Origin: Pyxidicoccus parkwaysis
GTDB lineage: Bacteria > Myxococcota > Myxococcia > Myxococcales > Myxococcaceae
DNA length: 64,000 bases
Assembly: GCF_017301735.1 (NCBI RefSeq)
Contig: NZ_CP071090.1
Coordinates: 9,290,001-9,354,000, forward strand
Reading direction: 5' to 3'
A program made the translations under genes and the position numbers. The number at the start of each line of letters is the position of its first letter. The first letter of the stretch is position 1. Of this stretch, positions 61,186-64,000 are shown piece after piece. The notes under the pieces were generated by a model that saw only the letters and a program-made list of their open reading frames with translations, was not told the DNA's origin and made no database searches.

Positions 61186-61532
61186 GCGATGCACCTCGCT
61201 GTCCGGGGCCGCGCGCGGCGGCCGCGTTGACTCCTCCCGGTCAAGGTGTGTCCTCCCACCGCTCGCGGCGCTGCTTCCTCGCATGCCCTCGTGAGGACGC
61301 CCGCAGCGGCAGCAGGCGGGAGAGCACTCCATGCCTGCGAGGTGCCTCGCCTGCCTCCCGGGCCAGACGCGGGCCGCTCCCGCGCCAGCGTCGCGCAGGG
61401 GAGCCACCGCAGGACGGGCGGCCCCCAAACCTTCGTATGAGGCGGACCAAACCCCCGTACGATGGCCAGTCCCAGGTGCAGCGCGCATCCTCGCGGCCGA
61501 TTCACTCCCCCCGAGCCCGATAGGAAGCGCGC
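61186..61532. other. Intergenic region before the haloperoxidase-like gene
   Basis: Some 347 bp divergent to both neighbours (small membrane gene on the left, hydrolase on the right). It should hold both promoters. I see no hairpin, repeat or conserved box, and the open frames across it are shadows. Confidence 0.4.
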
Positions 61533-62405
61533 ATGGATACCAAGACCCGTTCCGGAGCCCACGCCGGCAAAATCAACGGCAGCTATCTCACCACCCGGGA
61601 TGGCACGCAGCTCTACTTCAAGGACTGGGGCCCCAAGAACGGGCAGCCCGTGGTCTTCTCCCACGGCTGGCCCCTCAGCTCCGACGCCTGGGAGGACCAG
61701 ATGCTGTTCCTCTCCGAGCACGGCTATCGCACCATCGCCCATGACCGCCGTGGCCACGGCCGCTCGTCGCAGCCGTGGGACGGGCACGACATGGACCACT
61801 TCGCGGACGACCTCGCCGAGCTGACCGAGGCGTTGGACCTGAAGAAGGCCATCCATGTCGGCCACTCGACGGGTGGCGGCGAAGTGGCGCGCTACATCGG
61901 CCGCCACGGCACCTCGCGCGTGGCCAAGGCGGTGCTCGTGGGCGCGGTGCCGCCCATCATGCTGAAGACGGACTGGCACCCCAACGGCCTGCCCATGGAG
62001 GTCTTCGACGGCATCCGCGCGGGCGTGCGCAATGACCGCGCCGCCTTCTTCAAGGACCTGACCATGGCCTTCTACGGCTTCAACCGTCCGGGCGTGAAGG
62101 TGTCCGAGGGCCTGCGCGAGAGCTTCTGGATGCAGGGCATGATGGGCGGGCTGAAGGCCGAGTACGACTGCGTGAAGGCCTTCTCCGAGACGGACTTCCG
62201 CGCGGACCTCGCGAAGTTCGACGTGCCCACGCTGGTGATGCACGGCGACGACGACCAGATTGTCCCCATCGACGCCGGAGGCCGGCTCACCGCCACCCTG
62301 GTCAAGGGCGCGACGCTGAAGGTGTACCCGGGCTTCAGCCACGGCATGGCCCAAATCAACAAGGACGTCATCAACAAGGACCTGCTGGCCTTCATCAAGG
62401 GCTGA
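61533..62405 (+). CDS. Haloperoxidase-like alpha/beta hydrolase
   Basis: The 290-residue product is an alpha/beta hydrolase of the cofactor-free haloperoxidase/esterase type. The oxyanion hole is in VVFSHGWPLSSDAWEDQ, the nucleophile Ser112 in VGHSTGGGE, Asp241 in HGDDDQIVPID and His270 in GFSHGMAQ. It has no signal peptide, so it is cytoplasmic. Such enzymes hydrolyse esters or form peracids; the substrate is unknown. It is convergent with the histidine kinase, separated by a hairpin. Confidence 0.88.
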   Translation: MDTKTRSGAHAGKINGSYLTTRDGTQLYFKDWGPKNGQPVVFSHGWPLSSDAWEDQMLFLSEHGYRTIAHDRRGHGRSSQPWDGHDMDHFADDLAELTEALDLKKAIHVGHSTGGGEVARYIGRHGTSRVAKAVLVGAVPPIMLKTDWHPNGLPMEVFDGIRAGVRNDRAAFFKDLTMAFYGFNRPGVKVSEGLRESFWMQGMMGGLKAEYDCVKAFSETDFRADLAKFDVPTLVMHGDDDQIVPIDAGGRLTATLVKGATLKVYPGFSHGMAQINKDVINKDLLAFIKG

Positions 62406-62420
62406 CGCGTCCCCGGCGGC

Positions 62421-62448
62421 CCGCGCGGAGTGCTGTCCCTCCGCGCGG
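62421..62448. terminator. Bidirectional hairpin terminator
   Basis: Perfect arms CCGCGCGGAG (62421-62430) and CTCCGCGCGG (62439-62448) with an 8-base loop sit between the convergent stops at 62405 and 62451. Confidence 0.7.
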
Positions 62449-62450
62449 CC

Positions 62451-64000
62451 CTACCGTGCAAAGGGCACGGTGAAGACGAAGCGCGCGCCGCCCGTGGGGA
62501 GGTTCTCCGCCCAGATGCGGCCGCCGTGCGCCTCGATGATGTTGCGGCAGATGGCCAGCCCCATCCCGAGCCCGGTCTCCTTGGTGGTGAAGAAGCTCTG
62601 GAACAGCCGCTCGTGGTGCTCCGGCGGGAAGCCCGGCCCCGAGTCCTCGATGGAGCAGCGCAGCTCGCCGTTGCTCGCCAGCGTCATCAAATCCAGACGC
62701 GGCCGGGCGCAATGGGCGCGCTTCATCTCCTGCATGGCGTTGAGCGCCAGGTTCACCACCGTCTGCTGGAGCTGCACGCGGTCCGCCTCGATGTCAGGCA
62801 GGCCGCTGGACAGCACCAGGCGCACGTCCACCTCGTGCGCCACGATTTCGTGGTGGAGGAAGGCCACCGCCTCCTCCACGACTTGATTGGGTGACAGGCG
62901 CTGCCGCTCCGACGCCTTGTTGGACGCCATGGCACGGATGCGGGCGATGATGTCCGCCGCGCGCCTCGCGTCGCTCACCATGTGGGCGTGGATGGCGCGC
63001 ACCTCGTCCAAATCCGGCTGCGGCCGCGACAGCCAGCGCGCTCCCGCCGCGCCGTTGGCGGCGATGGCGGCCAGCGGCTGGTTCACCTCGTGCGCAATGG
63101 ACGCCGTCAGCTCGCCGAGCATCGACAGACGCGAGGCATGGGCGAACTCGCTCTGGAGCTGCCGCAGCGCCTTCTGCGCCTTCACGCGCTCGGTGAGGTC
63201 GGTGAGGCCTACCAGCACCATGTTGCGCGCGCGCAGCTCGGGAGAGGCGTCGAGGGTGAAGAGCGTGTGGATTTCGGAGCCGTCCAGCCGGCAATTGACG
63301 GTCTCCTCCTCGAAGGTGACGCTCTGCTGGAAGCTGGAGATGAGCGAGCGCCGCACGACGGGATGGGACGACGGCGGCCAGAAGCGCGACACGGGCTGGC
63401 CAATCAGCTCCGAGCGCTCCCTCGCGCCCATGATGCGCACCGCCGCCTCGTTGACCTCGCTCACGAACATCGCGTCCATGTACGCGGCTAGGAAGCCGGG
63501 CTCCTCCTCCAGGTACGCGGCCATGTCGGTGATGCCGCGCGCCTCCAGGTCCGCGAAGAGCTGGCGCTGGCGCGTGGTGTCCATCTGGAACAGCGCCGTG
63601 GACATGGCCTCGAACAGGTTGCGGTAGCGCGCCTCGCTGGCGCGCACCTCGTCGCTCAGGCGTGTGACGTCCCGGCCGTACTCGAGGATGCGGAGGGGCG
63701 CGCCGTCCGGGCCGGGCTGCACCGTCCAGCGGACCTCCACGTGCTTCTCCTCGCCGGAGGCGGTGGTGCGCCGCAGCTCACCCTCCCAGTGCCCCTGCTC
63801 CAGCACGACGCGCTCCAGCCTCGCCAGCGTCCTCGGGTGGTGGGTGTTGAGGCCGTCATGCAGGTGGCGCCCCAGCATGACGTCGCGCGGGAAGCCGTAG
63901 AGCGCCTCGGAGGCCTTGTTCCACAGGAGGATGCGGCCCTCGAGGTCGCGGACGATGATGCTCTCGGATGCACCGTCGACGAGCGAGCCCAGCAGGTCCG
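62451..64000 (-). CDS. PAS-domain sensor histidine kinase (N-terminus outside window)
   Basis: The visible part is the C-terminal 516 residues of a larger kinase. A first PAS domain enters from the edge (SIIVRDLEGRILLWNKASEA, LYGFPRDVMLG). A second PAS region follows near VNEAAVRIMGARERSELIG. The H-box is ELTASIAHEVNQPLAAIAAN, with the phosphorylated His, and the ATPase domain has VVNLALNAMQEM (N-box), EDSGPGFP (G1) and GLGMGLAI (G2). This is an NtrB/FixL-like kinase without a receiver in view. The frame is open to base 64000, so the start lies outside. The signal and response regulator are unknown. Confidence 0.93.
   Translation of the reverse strand, partial: DLLGSLVDGASESIIVRDLEGRILLWNKASEALYGFPRDVMLGRHLHDGLNTHHPRTLARLERVVLEQGHWEGELRRTTASGEEKHVEVRWTVQPGPDGAPLRILEYGRDVTRLSDEVRASEARYRNLFEAMSTALFQMDTTRQRQLFADLEARGITDMAAYLEEEPGFLAAYMDAMFVSEVNEAAVRIMGARERSELIGQPVSRFWPPSSHPVVRRSLISSFQQSVTFEEETVNCRLDGSEIHTLFTLDASPELRARNMVLVGLTDLTERVKAQKALRQLQSEFAHASRLSMLGELTASIAHEVNQPLAAIAANGAAGARWLSRPQPDLDEVRAIHAHMVSDARRAADIIARIRAMASNKASERQRLSPNQVVEEAVAFLHHEIVAHEVDVRLVLSSGLPDIEADRVQLQQTVVNLALNAMQEMKRAHCARPRLDLMTLASNGELRCSIEDSGPGFPPEHHERLFQSFFTTKETGLGMGLAICRNIIEAHGGRIWAENLPTGGARFVFTVPFAR

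Noticed and set aside
1..64000. CRISPR array, tRNA/rRNA genes, insertion sequences, integrase
   Set aside because: No regularly spaced repeats, no recognisable cloverleaf or rRNA sequence and no transposase or integrase motif were found by eye.

Overview
The window is high-GC, densely packed bacterial DNA. Several families that are largely myxobacterial occur together: a DUSAM-domain protein, an ADYC-domain protein, and a TIGR02269-like lipoprotein followed by a double-CXXCG protein (the SitA/SitI kin-discrimination type). There are also many secreted lipoproteins, eukaryote-like Ser/Thr kinases and an FHA/sigma-54 regulator. This points to Myxococcaceae (Myxococcus, Pyxidicoccus or Corallococcus). 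The assignment is inferred from gene content only. No tRNA, rRNA, CRISPR array, transposase or phage module was seen.

Layout. 1-8.2 kb: end of an unknown gene, an RND efflux pump pair with a large palindrome upstream, an erythromycin-esterase-family gene, a small NTF2-like secreted protein and an alpha/beta hydrolase. 8.2-13.3 kb: two lipoproteins (one a JAMM-motif protein with an apparent frameshift), a DUF5995 protein, and a secreted caspase-like protein followed by a SUKH/SMI1 lipoprotein. 13.4-19.1 kb: a probable operon exbB-exbD-tonB-TonB-dependent receptor-lipoprotein; the receptor carries its own TonB-like domain and its 3' end is frameshifted. 19.2-26.4 kb: a YARHG protein, a probable pseudokinase, and a four-gene block with an EAD1-trypsin protease and a large membrane coiled-coil protein. 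26.6-32.1 kb: an alpha-2-macroglobulin-like protein split over two overlapping genes. 32.2-38.5 kb: small hypotheticals, a nucleotidyltransferase, DUSAM, LysR plus AEC transporter, and an APCDD1-like lipoprotein. 38.6-44.3 kb: an FHA/sigma-54 activator overlapping a kinase-NTPase-SUMF1 giant. 44.4-52.4 kb: secreted ADYC protein, secreted hypothetical, MFS transporter, metzincin lipoprotein, TPR-like lipoprotein. 52.5-57.1 kb: LysR/aldo-keto reductase pair, then an insertion-like region with a duplicated reductase 3' end, a Sit-type toxin-immunity pair and a truncated roadblock-type gene. 57.2-64 kb: HD-like protein, short glycosyltransferase, glycosidase, FRG protein, haloperoxidase-like hydrolase and a PAS histidine kinase that runs off the window.

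The strongest candidates for an undescribed system are the EAD1-trypsin/membrane operon (21643-26405) and the caspase-SUKH pair (10332-13279). The Sit cassette (54472-57092) is a known type of system in an unusually legible insertion context. Two genes each look one G/C base short (near 9247-9250 and 14520-14526), so assembly error must be excluded before calling them broken.
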